Positions 1 through 10,082 of a stretch of DNA of 64,000 nucleotides are shown one piece after another. The first letter of the stretch is position 1; each line of letters opens with the position of its first letter. Origin of the DNA: Kiloniella sp. EL199. Its GTDB lineage: Bacteria; Pseudomonadota; Alphaproteobacteria; Kiloniellales; Kiloniellaceae. The stretch is from positions 496,001 to 560,000 of the forward strand of contig NZ_OMPU01000013.1 of NCBI RefSeq assembly GCF_900313065.1, given 5' to 3'. The notes beneath the pieces were generated by a model. The model did no database searches, had not been told where the DNA came from, and saw nothing but the letters and a program-made list of their open reading frames with translations. A program made the translations under genes and the position numbers.

Positions 1-582
1 GGACGCCGTGGACAGAATGTTCGTCTGGCCTCTATCCTGACGGGTTGGGATATCGATATCATGACAGACGAAGAAGAATCTCGTCGTCGTCAGGAAGAAA
101 TCAAACAGCGTTCGCAGAACTTTATGGATGCACTTGATGTGGACGATGTGATTTCCCATCTTCTTGTGGCAGAAGGTTTTGAAAGCGTTGAACAGGTAGG
201 TTACGTTCCTGTTGACGAACTTGCCGCCATTGAGGGTTTTGACGAAGATATTGCTGAAGAACTTCGTAATCGTGCCCGTACCTATCTTGAAGCCCACGAA
301 AAAGAATTGGAAGAGTCTCGCCAGAATCTGGGTGTTCAGGATGATTTGATGTCTGTGGACGGTTTGTCTTCTGAACAGGTTGTTCACTTGGGTGAGCAGG
401 GTATTAAAACTCTGGATGATCTCGCTGATCTGGCTGGTGATGAACTTGTTGAAATGCTGGGTGAAGAACTTGCTCTTTCAGAAGATAAGGCAAACGAAAT
501 CATCATGGCTGCACGTGCACACTGGTTTGCAGATGAAGATGCGGCTGCTTCTGAATCTGGTGAATCTGAGGCAAGTGAATAA
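1..582 (+). CDS. nusA: Transcription termination/antitermination factor NusA, C-terminal part
   Basis: This is the 3' end of nusA; the reading frame is open from base 1, so the gene begins outside the window. The first residues (GRRGQNVRLAS, then LTGWDIDI) are the characteristic end of the second NusA KH domain. The remainder holds two acidic helix-hairpin-helix-like repeats (around DDVISHLLVAEGF and LSSEQVVHLGEQGI), the C-terminal repeats of proteobacterial NusA that contact the RNA polymerase alpha subunit. It binds nascent RNA and polymerase in the cytoplasm to control pausing, termination and antitermination. It heads the conserved nusA-ylxR-infB-rbfA-truB-rpsO-pnp cluster. An internal ATG at base 61 is not the gene start. 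Confidence 0.95.
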   Translation, partial: GRRGQNVRLASILTGWDIDIMTDEEESRRRQEEIKQRSQNFMDALDVDDVISHLLVAEGFESVEQVGYVPVDELAAIEGFDEDIAEELRNRARTYLEAHEKELEESRQNLGVQDDLMSVDGLSSEQVVHLGEQGIKTLDDLADLAGDELVEMLGEELALSEDKANEIIMAARAHWFADEDAAASESGESEASE

Positions 583-605
583 ATAAAACCAGAGGATTAG
601 ATACT

Positions 606-1286
606 TTGGTTAAGTCTGTACTGACGAAAAAAACTGAGGGGAAAAAGAAAGTCAGAAAGAAGCGAAAAAGCGAACCTGAAAGACGCTGTATTGCTTCTGG
701 TAATCTTTTTCCTCAGTCGGCCCTGTTGAAATTTGTGGTTGGGCCAGACGGAAATGTGGTTCCGGATTTATTCGGAAAACTACCGGGACGCGGAATCTGG
801 TTGTCTCCAAGCCGTGATATGGTAGAGAAGGCGTGTCATAAACAATTATTCGCTCGTTCAGCTAAAGCGAAGGTCACAGTGCCCGATAATTTGATTGAGC
901 AACTTGATACGCAGCTAACGAAACGTTGCCTTGATGCCCTAGGTCTGGCAAAACGTGCAGGACATTTGGTAGCAGGGTTTGAAAAAACGAAAGCTTGGCT
1001 TTCTTCAGGGAACGTCAAGATACTTGTACAAGCCGCAGACGCGGCAGAAGATGGACGCGGTAAAATTCGTGCATTGGCTAGGGCTGTTGATCCTGATTTG
1101 CCAATAGATGAAACCTTTACCGGTCATGAGCTAGGGCAAGCGCTAGGCCGGGATAACTGGGTACATATAGCGCTTAGACCAAGTGGAATCGCTGATAGTT
1201 TCGCCGCTGATGTGGCGCGGTTGTTAGCTGTAAGAGGAATTGCGGGACACCCCGCCAAAAAAGTAAGTGGACGTCTGAAAGAATGA
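606..1286 (+). CDS. ylxR: YlxR/RnpM family RNA-binding protein fused to an L7Ae-like domain
   Basis: 226 residues from a TTG codon preceded by AGAGGA. The N-terminal half is a DUF448/YlxR domain: PERRCIASG, then LPGRGIWLS, the hallmark GRG(I/A)W motif. The C-terminal half, from about residue 95 ([21 protein letters not shown]), resembles the L7Ae/L30e RNA-binding fold, the usual two-domain layout in alphaproteobacteria. YlxR is known in Firmicutes as a nucleoid- or RNase P-associated protein; its role in this class is less clear. It lies directly between nusA and infB, and its stop overlaps the infB start (ATGA at 1283-1286), so translation is probably coupled. The function is inferred from family only. 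Confidence 0.88.
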   Translation: MVKSVLTKKTEGKKKVRKKRKSEPERRCIASGNLFPQSALLKFVVGPDGNVVPDLFGKLPGRGIWLSPSRDMVEKACHKQLFARSAKAKVTVPDNLIEQLDTQLTKRCLDALGLAKRAGHLVAGFEKTKAWLSSGNVKILVQAADAAEDGRGKIRALARAVDPDLPIDETFTGHELGQALGRDNWVHIALRPSGIADSFAADVARLLAVRGIAGHPAKKVSGRLKE

Positions 1287-3955
1287 CCTCGAGCAAGGAC
1301 ACCAGTAAGAGCAAAAAGCCGCTGACATTGAGTCGGCCGAATACGCTTGAGTTGAAAAAAACTGTAGAAACCGGCCAGGTTAAGCAGAGCTTTAGCCATG
1401 GGCGATCTAAATCCGTTACTGTGGAAGTCAAGCGTAGTCGTACATTCGAACGTGGCGAGAGCGGGCGTATGGCAGAGGTGACGACCCCGGAACCGAATCT
1501 GACCGAAGGGCAGAAGCCTGAAAAAAAAGCATCTGCTGCACCAAAGAAAGCATCAAAACCTGCGTCATCGCACGATGATCTGACTAATGCAGAAAAAGCA
1601 AAACGTATGCAGGTCCTTGCGGCTGCGCGTGAAGCTGAAGAGAGCAAGAAGCAGGCGGCAGAAGAAGAGAGAAAACGCCAGAAAGCAGAAGCCAAACGTA
1701 AAGCTGCAATTCAGGCGGAGGAAGAGGCTCGTCTTGCTGCGGAAGAAGCAGAACGCGTAAAAGCAGAAGAATTTTCTGCCCGGGCCGAAAACACCAAAAA
1801 CTCTATGGAAAAAGCCGAAGAAGAAGCTAAAGTGGCGGCGCGTGCGACAACCGAAGCCCGTAAAAAACGCGAGGCAGCTGAACGTGCACCGGATAATCGC
1901 CAATCCAAGCCCAAGCCAAAACCAAAGAAAAAGCCCAATGTAGCGCCAGCATCCGTTGGCGAAGCTATTGCAAATGAGCTGGGTGGTCGTGTCAAGCAAG
2001 GTAACAAGCCAAGTTTTGTTCCAAAACAAGCAACTGATAAAAATCAGGCAACGACAGAACGCCGTAATAAAGGCAAATTGACCATTGCAAGCGCAATGGA
2101 TGAAGATGGTCGTCAGCGGTCACTTGCTTCTGTAAAACGTCGTCGTCAGAAGAAGCTACAGCAAGAACGCGGTGCGCGTCCTCTGCCGACCAAGGTTTTG
2201 CGTGAAGTTATCTTGCCAGAAACCATTACAGTTCAGGAACTTGCCAACCGTATGGCCGAGCGTGCAACTGAAGTTATCAAACAGCTTATGAAGCTTGGTG
2301 TTATGGCGACAATCAATCAGACGATTGATGCTGATACTGCCGAGTTGGTTGTTCAGGAACTTGGACACACAATCAAACGTGTTACAGCGGCGGATGTTGA
2401 AGAAGGTATTCTCGGTAATCAGGATGAAGCCGATGAAGAGCAACAATCCCGCCCTCCTGTTGTTACGATCATGGGTCACGTGGATCATGGTAAAACCTCT
2501 TTGCTGGATGCCATTCGTTCTGCAGATGTCGTTCGCGGTGAAGCTGGTGGTATTACGCAGCATATCGGTGCATATCAGGTGAATCTGGCCTCTGGTAACA
2601 AGATCACTTTCCTGGACACGCCGGGTCATGCTGCCTTTACTGAAATGCGTCTGCGGGGTGCAACTGTAACGGATATCGTTGTGCTGGTTGTGGCTGGTGA
2701 TGATGGCATCATGGAACAAACAGTTGAAGCGATTAATCATGCGAAAGCATCCGATGCACCGATCATTGTTGCGATCAACAAAATGGATAAGCCCGAAGCA
2801 AATGCGGACCGTGTGAAGCAAGAGCTGCTTCAGCATGAACTTATTGTTGAAGACATGGGGGGTGAAATTCAGACAGTTGAAGTTTCAGCTAAAACAAAGA
2901 TGGGTATCGACAAGCTGGAAGAAGCAATCATGCTACAGGCAGAATTGCTTGAATTGAAAGCAAATGCAAATCGTGCTGCTATCGGTGCTGTGATTGAAGC
3001 CAAGCTTGATAAAGGCCGTGGTTCTGTCGCAACTGTACTGGTTCAAAAGGGAACGTTGAATGTTGGCGATATCTTTGTAACAGGTAGCGAATGGGGACGT
3101 GTTCGTGCCATGACGAATGAACGCGGACAAAAGCTCAAATCAGCTGGTCCGTCACTTCCTGTCGAGGTGTTGGGTCTGAACGGTACGCCGAGTGCCGGTG
3201 ATGACTTTATCGTTGTTGATAATGATGCCAAAGCCCGCGAAATTGCGGAGTATCGTGAACAGAAGAAAAAAGATCTTGCTGCTGCAGCGGCTGGCCGCGG
3301 TTCACTGGAACAGATGCTTGCCAAGTTGAAAGAAGGTAAAGCAGAAGAGCTTCCGGTTATCGTTAAGGCTGATGTTCATGGTTCCATGGAAGCTATCGCG
3401 ACAAGTTTGCAGAAAATGAACACTGACGAAGTTAAGGTGAACATTCTGCATACTGGTGTTGGTGCTATCAACGAATCCGATATTACCTTGGCTCAGTCTA
3501 CTGGTGCTTTCGTTATTGCTTTTAACGTTCGCGCGAACCCGCAGGCACGTGAAATGTCGCGCCGTGAAAACGTGGACATTCGTTATTATTCCATCATTTA
3601 TAATGTTGTGGATGATGTAAAAGCAGCGATGAGCGGCCTTCTTGAGCCTGAACAGCGCGAGAAATTCACTGGTTATGCCCAGATTAGGGAAGTCTTCAAC
3701 ATTACCAAAGTTGGGAAGATTGCGGGTTGTATGATCACGGAGGGTTCAGTTCAACGCGGATCTAAAGTTCGCTTGCTGCGCGATAACGTGGTTATCCATG
3801 ATGGTTCTCTGAAAACTTTGCGTCGCTTCAAAGATGAGGTGAAGGAAGTTAAAGAGGGTTACGAATGTGGTATGGCCTTTGAAAACTATTCTGACATTCA
3901 AGTGGGTGACCAGATTGAATGTTACATCATCGAAGAAATCGCACGAGAGCTCTAA
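1283..3955 (+). CDS. infB: Translation initiation factor IF-2
   Basis: 890 residues, usual size for a proteobacterial IF-2. The first ~250 residues are a low-complexity stretch rich in Lys, Glu and Ala with coiled-coil character. An IF2_N segment follows ([20 protein letters not shown]). The GTPase domain carries G1 GHVDHGKT at residues 398-405, the switch II motif DTPGHAAF and the base-recognition motif NKMD. Domains II-IV follow, and the C-terminal beta-barrel that binds formylmethionyl-tRNA contains [13 protein letters not shown] at the end. It places initiator tRNA on the 30S subunit and promotes 50S joining. The start overlaps the ylxR stop by 4 bases. Confidence 0.97.
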   Translation: MTSSKDTSKSKKPLTLSRPNTLELKKTVETGQVKQSFSHGRSKSVTVEVKRSRTFERGESGRMAEVTTPEPNLTEGQKPEKKASAAPKKASKPASSHDDLTNAEKAKRMQVLAAAREAEESKKQAAEEERKRQKAEAKRKAAIQAEEEARLAAEEAERVKAEEFSARAENTKNSMEKAEEEAKVAARATTEARKKREAAERAPDNRQSKPKPKPKKKPNVAPASVGEAIANELGGRVKQGNKPSFVPKQATDKNQATTERRNKGKLTIASAMDEDGRQRSLASVKRRRQKKLQQERGARPLPTKVLREVILPETITVQELANRMAERATEVIKQLMKLGVMATINQTIDADTAELVVQELGHTIKRVTAADVEEGILGNQDEADEEQQSRPPVVTIMGHVDHGKTSLLDAIRSADVVRGEAGGITQHIGAYQVNLASGNKITFLDTPGHAAFTEMRLRGATVTDIVVLVVAGDDGIMEQTVEAINHAKASDAPIIVAINKMDKPEANADRVKQELLQHELIVEDMGGEIQTVEVSAKTKMGIDKLEEAIMLQAELLELKANANRAAIGAVIEAKLDKGRGSVATVLVQKGTLNVGDIFVTGSEWGRVRAMTNERGQKLKSAGPSLPVEVLGLNGTPSAGDDFIVVDNDAKAREIAEYREQKKKDLAAAAAGRGSLEQMLAKLKEGKAEELPVIVKADVHGSMEAIATSLQKMNTDEVKVNILHTGVGAINESDITLAQSTGAFVIAFNVRANPQAREMSRRENVDIRYYSIIYNVVDDVKAAMSGLLEPEQREKFTGYAQIREVFNITKVGKIAGCMITEGSVQRGSKVRLLRDNVVIHDGSLKTLRRFKDEVKEVKEGYECGMAFENYSDIQVGDQIECYIIEEIAREL

Positions 3956-3983
3956 GAGTTCTCGTCAGCGATGAAGGGATGAT

Positions 3984-4433
3984 ATGAGTTCCAATACGAA
4001 AAACCGTAGCGGTACACCCCGTAGCCAAAGACAGTTGCGCGTGGGCGAAGAAATTCGCCACGCAATGTCAGAGATTCTAAGCCGGACCAGTTTTAACGAT
4101 CCTCACCTTGAAGGCGTTATCATTACGATCTCAGAGGTACGCATTAGCCCTGATTTGAAGAATGCGACCGCTTTTGTTGTACCCTTGGGTGGAGCCGATC
4201 TAGAAGCGGTAACAAAATCTTTGAACAAAGCGAATGGTTTTTTCCGCCGTGAATTAAGCCATATGTTACGATTGAGAAGCTGTCCTCGGATTGGTTTTGA
4301 GCCTGATACTTCATTTGATGAAGCTGCTAAAATTAACACGCTGTTGCAGAGTGAAAGTGTTCAACAGGATCTGCATCACGATGACGACTCCTATGTGGAG
4401 TCGCACGACGAGGATGACGAAGCGGACAGCTAA
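3984..4433 (+). CDS. rbfA: 30S ribosome-binding factor RbfA
   Basis: 149 residues, with the RbfA KH-like fold: RVGEEIRHAMSEIL near the N-terminus, then ITISEVRISPDLKNATAFV, and the late motif IGFEPDTSFDEAAKI. RbfA assists maturation of the 16S rRNA 5' end and cold adaptation of the 30S subunit. The acidic C-terminal tail (about residues 130-149) is an extension beyond the core domain, as often seen in this class. An AAGGGA ribosome-binding site precedes the ATG. Its stop overlaps the truB start (TAATG), so the two are translationally linked. Confidence 0.95.
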   Translation: MSSNTKNRSGTPRSQRQLRVGEEIRHAMSEILSRTSFNDPHLEGVIITISEVRISPDLKNATAFVVPLGGADLEAVTKSLNKANGFFRRELSHMLRLRSCPRIGFEPDTSFDEAAKINTLLQSESVQQDLHHDDDSYVESHDEDDEADS

Positions 4434-5362
4434 TGGCCCGTAAGAAAAAAGGCCTGCCAATCCATGGTTGGTTGATACTTGATAAGCCTCTTGGAATTTC
4501 TTCTACACAGCTTGTCGGTAAGGCAAGGCGAGCTCTTAATGCTCAAAAAGTTGGGCATGGTGGCACACTTGACCCCTTGGCCAGTGGCTTGCTTCCTCTG
4601 GCATTTGGTGAGGCAACAAAAACAGTCTCCTATGCAATGAATGGTCGCAAAACCTATCGTTTTGCTGTTAAGTGGGGGGAAGCGACTTCTACGGAAGATC
4701 GAGAGGGCGAAGTTATCGAAACCAGCCCTGTGCGCCCTGTAAAAGAAGATATACTTCAAGCTCTTACAAATTTTGTTGGCAATGTAGAACAAGTGCCACC
4801 GCGTTATTCCGCAATTAAAGTTGATGGAAAAAGGGCCTACGATCTTGCCCGCGATGGTGACGAAGAATTCGAGCTTAAATCCCGTATTGTACATGTTGAT
4901 CGGTTCGATTTAATCGACATGCGGAGTGAAGATGAAGCCGAGTTTGAGGTCGATTGTGGCAAGGGAACTTATATTCGTTCTCTGGGGCGTGACCTTGCCA
5001 AGGCACTGGGGACCTGTGCTCATGTTATCGAGCTACGACGTACACGCGTAGGACCCTTTACTCTGGAACATGCGATTTCACTGGAAACTCTTGAAGAGAT
5101 CGGGCATAGTCCCGCTGCCGATGAGCTTTTGCTCCCGGTAGAGACCGCGCTGGACGACATCTCGGCGTTGGCCTTATCAGAAACTGAAGCAACCCGCCTT
5201 CGTCAGGGTCAGGCATTATCGATGATAAGCCGCCATGATCTTGACCGGATTGGGGATCTTGTGAACGGGGATGTTTTTCTGGCAACAGAAAAGGGAACAC
5301 CCGTTGCACTGGTCCGATTTGAAAAAGGCGAGGTGAGATCAGTACGTGTTTTAAATCTCTAG
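4433..5362 (+). CDS. truB: tRNA pseudouridine-55 synthase TruB
   Basis: 309 residues. It makes the universally conserved pseudouridine 55 in the tRNA T-loop. The catalytic Asp is D47 in GHGGTLDPLASG. The KVDGKRAYDLAR and KGTYIRSLGRDLA motifs are also present, and the C-terminal part fits the usual TruB_C domain. It begins on the last base of the rbfA stop, with no room for an independent promoter. The 35-base gap to rpsO holds only the rpsO ribosome-binding site. Confidence 0.96.
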   Translation: MARKKKGLPIHGWLILDKPLGISSTQLVGKARRALNAQKVGHGGTLDPLASGLLPLAFGEATKTVSYAMNGRKTYRFAVKWGEATSTEDREGEVIETSPVRPVKEDILQALTNFVGNVEQVPPRYSAIKVDGKRAYDLARDGDEEFELKSRIVHVDRFDLIDMRSEDEAEFEVDCGKGTYIRSLGRDLAKALGTCAHVIELRRTRVGPFTLEHAISLETLEEIGHSPAADELLLPVETALDDISALALSETEATRLRQGQALSMISRHDLDRIGDLVNGDVFLATEKGTPVALVRFEKGEVRSVRVLNL

Positions 5363-5397
5363 GGTTTTCCTAGATAGCTTTTAAAGAAGGAAAAGCG

Positions 5398-5667
5398 ATG
5401 TCGATTACGGCTGAGCGCAAGCAGGAACTCATCAAAGAGTTCGCAACTGTTGAAGGTGATACTGGTTCTCCAGAAGTACAGGTAGCTATTCTATCTGAGC
5501 GTATCAACAACCTGACTGAACATCTTAAGGATCATAAAAAGGATTTCCACTCCCGTCGTGGTCTTCTAGGTCTTGTTGGTCAGCGTCGTCGTCTGCTGGA
5601 TTATACCAAAAAGAAAAATCAGGGTCGTTATGAAGCTCTGGTTAAACGTCTCGGCCTTCGCCGCTAA
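5398..5667 (+). CDS. rpsO: 30S ribosomal protein S15
   Basis: 89 residues, exactly the family length, with the S15 signature around [33 protein letters not shown] and [14 protein letters not shown]15 binds the central domain of 16S rRNA. AAGGAAAAGCG precedes the ATG. It is followed by a 277-base intergenic region with two hairpins before pnp, the arrangement in which rpsO and pnp are separated by RNA processing in other proteobacteria. Confidence 0.97.
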   Translation: MSITAERKQELIKEFATVEGDTGSPEVQVAILSERINNLTEHLKDHKKDFHSRRGLLGLVGQRRRLLDYTKKKNQGRYEALVKRLGLRR

Positions 5668-5687
5668 GGCAAAGGAAGTTTCATGTA

Positions 5688-5729
5688 ACACCCGGTCCAC
5701 AGTGAATATCATTCCTGTTGGCCGGGTGT
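5688..5729 (+). promoter_or_regulatory. Hairpin just after rpsO
   Basis: The inverted repeat ACACCCGG (5688-5695) / CCGGGTGT (5722-5729) encloses a 26-base loop; two further G-C pairs can form beside a bulged T. No T-run follows, so this is not a classical intrinsic terminator. It sits 20 bases after the rpsO stop and could protect the rpsO mRNA 3' end or mark a processing site. The function is inferred. Confidence 0.5.
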
Positions 5730-5853
5730 ACGTCTATTCAAGGACTAACCAAGGATTGGAATAAGAGAGATTTTCTCGCTATCCCATGAACTGGGCCATG
5801 AACTTGATAGCTATTTGATATTGTTTCGGGGGTCGGGGCAATGTCAGGTCTGC

Positions 5854-5905
5854 GCCGGTCCTGCGTAAGCTGTTCAACTGAATGGACAGCTTTCGTAGGC
5901 CCGGC
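5854..5905 (+). promoter_or_regulatory. Long hairpin in the pnp leader, candidate RNase III/PNPase autoregulation site
   Basis: Two 20-base arms (5854-5873 and 5886-5905) pair at 17 of 20 positions plus one G-U wobble, with a 12-base loop. It lies 39 bases upstream of the pnp ATG. In enterobacteria the pnp leader forms a comparable long stem that RNase III cuts and PNPase then destabilises, giving autoregulation. The stem is seen directly; its function here is inferred from position. Confidence 0.6.
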
Positions 5906-5944
5906 AAAATAAAAGAAACCGGCCCGTCATAATAAGGAAAACTG

Positions 5945-8062
5945 ATGTTTAACATCTACACTAAAGAAATTGAATGGGGTGGTCGTACCCTTAAGCTGGA
6001 AACAGGCCAGATTGCACGTCAGGCCGACGGTGCTGTTTTGGCAACTTACGGTGACACTGTTGTTCTGTGTACAGCAGTTGGTGCACGTAGCGTAAAGCCT
6101 GGTCAGGATTTTTTCCCGTTGACAGTAAACTATCAGGAAAAAACCTATGCTGCGGGTAAGATACCTGGTGGCTTCTTCAAACGTGAAGCACGTCCATCTG
6201 AAAAAGAAACCCTGGTTTCCCGCCTGATTGACCGTCCGCTTCGCCCACTTTTTGCGGACGGATACCTGAATGAAACCCAGGTCATCTGTACTGTTATCAG
6301 TCACGATCTAGAAAATGATCCAGATATCATTGCTATGGTTGGTGCTTCTGCAGCGCTGACAATCTCTGGCCTTCCATTTCTTGGTCCAATTGGTGGCTGT
6401 CGTGTTGGTTACGAGAACGGTGAATACGTTCTGAACCCATTGATGCAAGATTATGAGAACATGGATCTTGATCTTGTTCTGGCCGGTACACACGAAGGTG
6501 TGTTGATGGTTGAATCAGAAGCAAAAGAACTATCCGAAGAAGTTATGCTCGGTGCTGTTGCTTATGGCCATGAACAGATGATGCCTGTCATCAACGCAAT
6601 TATCGAGCTGGCTGAAGAGTGTGCGAAAGATCCTCGTGAGCTTGCACCTGTTGATCCTGCTGTTGCTGTTGTGAAAGAAAAGCTGATTGCTGGTGGTATT
6701 CTTGATAAGTTCTCGGAAGCTTACGGTGAGCAGGAAAAATTACAGCGTCAGGCAAATATTGCTGCAGTTAAAGAAGCTGCCTTGGAAGGCCTGGAAGAAG
6801 ATGAAGCTGCGATTGCCGGCGGTTTATTCAAGAAGCTTGAAGCAGAAGTCGTTCGTGGCAGCATCCTGAAAACAAGCATGCGTATTGATGGTCGTAATAC
6901 CAAACAGATTCGCCCGATTATTGCCGAAGTTGGCAAGCTGCCGCTTACACATGGTTCTTCACTCTTTACTCGCGGTGAAACACAGGCACTTGTGACTTCT
7001 ACCTTGGGGACGGGGCAAGATGAGCAGATCATTGATCAGCTTGAAGGCAGCTATCGTGAGCATTTTATGCTGCACTATAACTTCCCGCCATATTCTGTTG
7101 GTGAAGCAGGCTTCCTGCGTGGTCCTGGGCGTCGTGAAATTGGTCATGGTAAGCTTGCATGGCGCGCGATTCACCCATTGCTGCCTGCTAAAGAAGATTT
7201 CCCATACACAATGCGTGTGGTTTCTGAAATTACAGAATCCAACGGTTCTTCTTCTATGGCGACAGTTTGTGGTTCTTCCCTTGCGTTGATGGACGCAGGT
7301 GTTCCACTGAAATCACCAGTTGCCGGTATCGCAATGGGTTTGATTAAAGAAGGTGATGATTTCGCTGTTCTTTCTGACATCCTTGGTGATGAAGATCACC
7401 TTGGGGATATGGACTTTAAAGTTGCTGGTACCGAAAATGGTGTGACTGCCCTGCAGATGGACATCAAAATCACGTCCATCACACAGGAAATCATGAAGGT
7501 TGCTCTGGAACAGGCTCATGAAGGTCGTCTTCATATTCTGGGCGAAATGGCGAAAGCCATTACTTCTGGACGTGAAGGTGTTTCAGAAAATGCACCTCGG
7601 ATCACAACATTCAGCATTCCAAAAGATAAAATCCGCGAAGTTATTGGTACTGGCGGTAAAGTTATCCGCGAAATCACTGAAGAAACGGGTGCGAAGATTG
7701 ATATCGAAGATGATGGTACAATCAAGGTTGCTGCTGTTGATAAAGAAGCAGGCGATGCTGCTGTTGACTGGATCAAGTCAATTGTTGCTGAGCCAGAAGT
7801 TGGCGTTGTTTACGACGGTAAAGTTGTTCGTTGTGTTGACTTCGGTGCTTTCGTGAACTTCATGGGTGCCCGTGACGGACTTGTTCATATTTCTGAACTG
7901 GAAAACCGTCGTGTGGGCAAAGTGACTGATGTTGTAAATGAAGGTGACATGGTCAAGGTCAAATGTATCGGTATCGAGCGCGGTGGTAAGGTTAAACTTT
8001 CCATGAAACGTGTAGATCAGGAAACCGGTGAAGATCTTGAAGGTCAGGGAGACGAAGAATAA
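5945..8062 (+). CDS. pnp: Polyribonucleotide nucleotidyltransferase (PNPase)
   Basis: 705 residues, family-typical. Two RNase PH-like domains: N-terminal ([26 protein letters not shown]) and second ([31 protein letters not shown]). Then a KH domain ([20 protein letters not shown]) and a C-terminal S1 domain ([15 protein letters not shown]). It degrades RNA 3' to 5' by phosphorolysis and is a degradosome component in many proteobacteria. AAGGAAAA precedes the ATG. Last gene of the nusA operon, closed by the terminator at 8151-8190. Confidence 0.97.
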   Translation: MFNIYTKEIEWGGRTLKLETGQIARQADGAVLATYGDTVVLCTAVGARSVKPGQDFFPLTVNYQEKTYAAGKIPGGFFKREARPSEKETLVSRLIDRPLRPLFADGYLNETQVICTVISHDLENDPDIIAMVGASAALTISGLPFLGPIGGCRVGYENGEYVLNPLMQDYENMDLDLVLAGTHEGVLMVESEAKELSEEVMLGAVAYGHEQMMPVINAIIELAEECAKDPRELAPVDPAVAVVKEKLIAGGILDKFSEAYGEQEKLQRQANIAAVKEAALEGLEEDEAAIAGGLFKKLEAEVVRGSILKTSMRIDGRNTKQIRPIIAEVGKLPLTHGSSLFTRGETQALVTSTLGTGQDEQIIDQLEGSYREHFMLHYNFPPYSVGEAGFLRGPGRREIGHGKLAWRAIHPLLPAKEDFPYTMRVVSEITESNGSSSMATVCGSSLALMDAGVPLKSPVAGIAMGLIKEGDDFAVLSDILGDEDHLGDMDFKVAGTENGVTALQMDIKITSITQEIMKVALEQAHEGRLHILGEMAKAITSGREGVSENAPRITTFSIPKDKIREVIGTGGKVIREITEETGAKIDIEDDGTIKVAAVDKEAGDAAVDWIKSIVAEPEVGVVYDGKVVRCVDFGAFVNFMGARDGLVHISELENRRVGKVTDVVNEGDMVKVKCIGIERGGKVKLSMKRVDQETGEDLEGQGDEE

Positions 8063-8150
8063 GTCTTCTGGCCGGTTCAGAGGCCAGTTATAAACTGGAC
8101 CTACTGTACTATGTAAACTGGTAATTGACCTGTCATGAAAAGCGGGTATT

Positions 8151-8190
8151 AAAAAAACGGACGATCTTGTAAAAAGGTTGTCCGTTTTTT
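8151..8190 (+). terminator. Rho-independent terminator after pnp
   Basis: AAAAAACGGAC pairs with GTCCGTTTTTT; with two G-U pairs the stem extends inward (GATC/GGTT). The 3' arm ends in six T residues. It lies about 90 bases after the pnp stop and closes the nusA-pnp operon. Confidence 0.85.
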
Positions 8191-8228
8191 ATGTCAATTC
8201 AGTATGATTAAGTAATGGGAGATGGAGT

Positions 8229-8981
8229 ATGGCAAATGCCACTCCGCTGGTTAAACTGCCTAAAGTACAAGCCCACAGAGGGGCTAAAGGTGTTCGACCT
8301 GAAAACACAATGGCAAGTCTGCGTGAAGCTTTTAATCAAGGGGTAGGCTGGACTGAATCTGATGTGAAGCTGTCAAAAGATGGTATCCCCATTATCTATC
8401 ATGATCAGGATTTAAAGCGGACGTCAGGTATTGACGAACTCGTCAAAGATCACAGCTTTGCCGAGCTCAGAGAATTTGAGGCAGGCGCCTGGTTTGATGA
8501 GCAATATCGGGGAGAGAAAATACCTTCGCTGGAAGAATTTTTGCTGTTCCATATTGAACACGATTTACACCCTAACATCGAGCTGAAGCCTTCTGATGGT
8601 GAAGAAGAGGAAACTTCTCGCAAGGTGGTTGAGCTTTTGAACAAAATCTGGCCGAAGCATCTGGATAAGCCGCTGTTCAGTTCATTTAAGCTGAAATCAC
8701 TGGAAGTTGTAAGAAATCTTGTACCAGACCATCCCAGAGGCCTGTTGCTCTATGATGACATGACGGGTTGGCAGGAAAATGCAAAGCGTTTGGAGTGTTC
8801 GGCAATACACTTGTGGCATAAGATGTATACGCCTGAGCTGGCCAAGGAAATCAAACAGGCGGGTTATGCAACAGCGGCCTATACTGTTAATGAAGTTGAT
8901 CGCGGTGTTGAATTGATTGCTATGGGCGTGGAAAGCATCATTACCGATTTCCCGGGTGATATGATTGCAGCGCTAAAGTAA
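8229..8981 (+). CDS. Glycerophosphodiester phosphodiesterase family protein
   Basis: 250 residues with the GDPD catalytic signature near the N-terminus: HRGAKGVRPENTMAS (the HRG...PENT motif), then ESDVKLSKDGIPIIYHD with metal-binding Glu/Asp and the second catalytic His, and a late ITDFPGDM. This family hydrolyses glycerophosphodiesters from phospholipid turnover to glycerol-3-phosphate and an alcohol. There is no signal peptide, so it is probably cytoplasmic (UgpQ-like). GGAGATGGAGT precedes the ATG. It is a single-gene unit between the pnp terminator and a convergent LysR gene. Confidence 0.87.
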   Translation: MANATPLVKLPKVQAHRGAKGVRPENTMASLREAFNQGVGWTESDVKLSKDGIPIIYHDQDLKRTSGIDELVKDHSFAELREFEAGAWFDEQYRGEKIPSLEEFLLFHIEHDLHPNIELKPSDGEEEETSRKVVELLNKIWPKHLDKPLFSSFKLKSLEVVRNLVPDHPRGLLLYDDMTGWQENAKRLECSAIHLWHKMYTPELAKEIKQAGYATAAYTVNEVDRGVELIAMGVESIITDFPGDMIAALK

Positions 8982-9068
8982 TTGTTTTTATCCGACCTAG
9001 AGACAATAAGATCGTTTCTGCAGGGTTAGGCAAGTTCTATTACATAGCTTTCCTCAGTTTCCGGGACT

Positions 9069-9944
9069 TTACGCAGCAGTTAAGCGTTCCCAGATGAATT
9101 GAGCGACGATGCCAGTGTTTCGATTGCGTGCGCGCATTTGAAAGAGGTGGGATTGCCGCGGAGGATACCCTTCAACATTGAGAGGGACGAGCTTCCCTGA
9201 ATCGATTTCATCTTTGACTAAATGTTCAGGAAGACCACCCCATCCCATTTTTTCCAGAATAATATCTTTTTTTGCAGCAAAGTCTGAAACAGTCCAGCGC
9301 AGGCCCCCTGGTAACAGGTCGCGGCTTTGGGGTTGTTTACCACTCCCACTATCAGCGACGACAACCTGTATGTAGCTTTGCATTTCACTTATTGAATTCA
9401 TCTCCGTGTTTTGTGCTGGCTCATAGTCTGGATGGGCAACGGGGATAATTTTTACAGATGCGAAGGAAACTGCTTCTACTTGATCCATCGGGGCACCATC
9501 AGTTGTAGCAACTATAATATCAGCATCGCCCTGAAGCAGTCGCTCGATAGGCCCGCTCATGCTTTCTCGTGACAAATGAATATGTGTTGCCGGATAAGCC
9601 TCGGTTGCTTCACGGATAACGTTTAATAAAGGCTTTAAAGGGTATGTTGCTGTGACAGCTAAGAATACTTCAGCTTCTTGCTTCGCTGTAAGGTTCTTCG
9701 CAACACTTCCCAATTGTTGCATTTGTTGAAGTACACGGGTTGCATGACGATAGAATACTTTGCCTTGAGCTGTCAGTTTAGGGCGATATTCTTCTCGTGA
9801 TAAAAGAACAATACCAATTTCTTCTTCCAATTTTTTGAGCATATGACTGATGGCTGATTGGGATTTATTCAGTCGTTCCGCGGCGGCTCGAAATGTTCCC
9901 GTTGTGACAATTGCCTGTAAAACAACCAGTTGCTCATGCGTCAT
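9069..9944 (-). CDS. LysR family transcriptional regulator
   Basis: 291 residues. The N-terminal winged helix-turn-helix is clear (TGTFRAAAERLNKSQSAISHMLKKLEEEIG), followed by a substrate-binding domain of two Rossmann-like lobes starting near residue 92 (VFLAVTATYPLKPLLNVI). It is transcribed divergently from the GST gene, and the 117 bases between the two ATGs contain a 27-base inverted repeat with 9-base arms (9972-9998), a likely binding site. By analogy with LysR pairs it probably regulates itself and the divergent gst/NTF2/tautomerase run. The inducer is unknown. Confidence 0.9.
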   Translation of the reverse strand: MTHEQLVVLQAIVTTGTFRAAAERLNKSQSAISHMLKKLEEEIGIVLLSREEYRPKLTAQGKVFYRHATRVLQQMQQLGSVAKNLTAKQEAEVFLAVTATYPLKPLLNVIREATEAYPATHIHLSRESMSGPIERLLQGDADIIVATTDGAPMDQVEAVSFASVKIIPVAHPDYEPAQNTEMNSISEMQSYIQVVVADSGSGKQPQSRDLLPGGLRWTVSDFAAKKDIILEKMGWGGLPEHLVKDEIDSGKLVPLNVEGYPPRQSHLFQMRARNRNTGIVAQFIWERLTAA

Positions 9945-9971
9945 GTTTTCAGAAAATTCCTGAATTTACAA

Positions 9972-9998
9972 ATAATGATCATAACAATAGATCATTAT
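9972..9998. promoter_or_regulatory. Inverted repeat, candidate LysR operator
   Basis: ATAATGATC and GATCATTAT are perfect 9-base inverted arms separated by 9 bases. The site lies 28 bases upstream of the LysR gene and 84 upstream of the gst ATG. The T-(N11)-A type dyad is typical for LysR regulators. Binding is inferred. Confidence 0.6.
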
Positions 9999-10082
9999 AT
10001 TGAATAAACAATATTATATTTTGATTGTTTTCTTTCTTATCTTTCTTTCAGTTAATTCACATTGATTGATAAAGGAAAGATC

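Noticed and set aside
2156-2836. 226-codon open frame on the minus strand inside infB
   Set aside because: It is a shadow of the GTPase domain; infB is intact on the plus strand.
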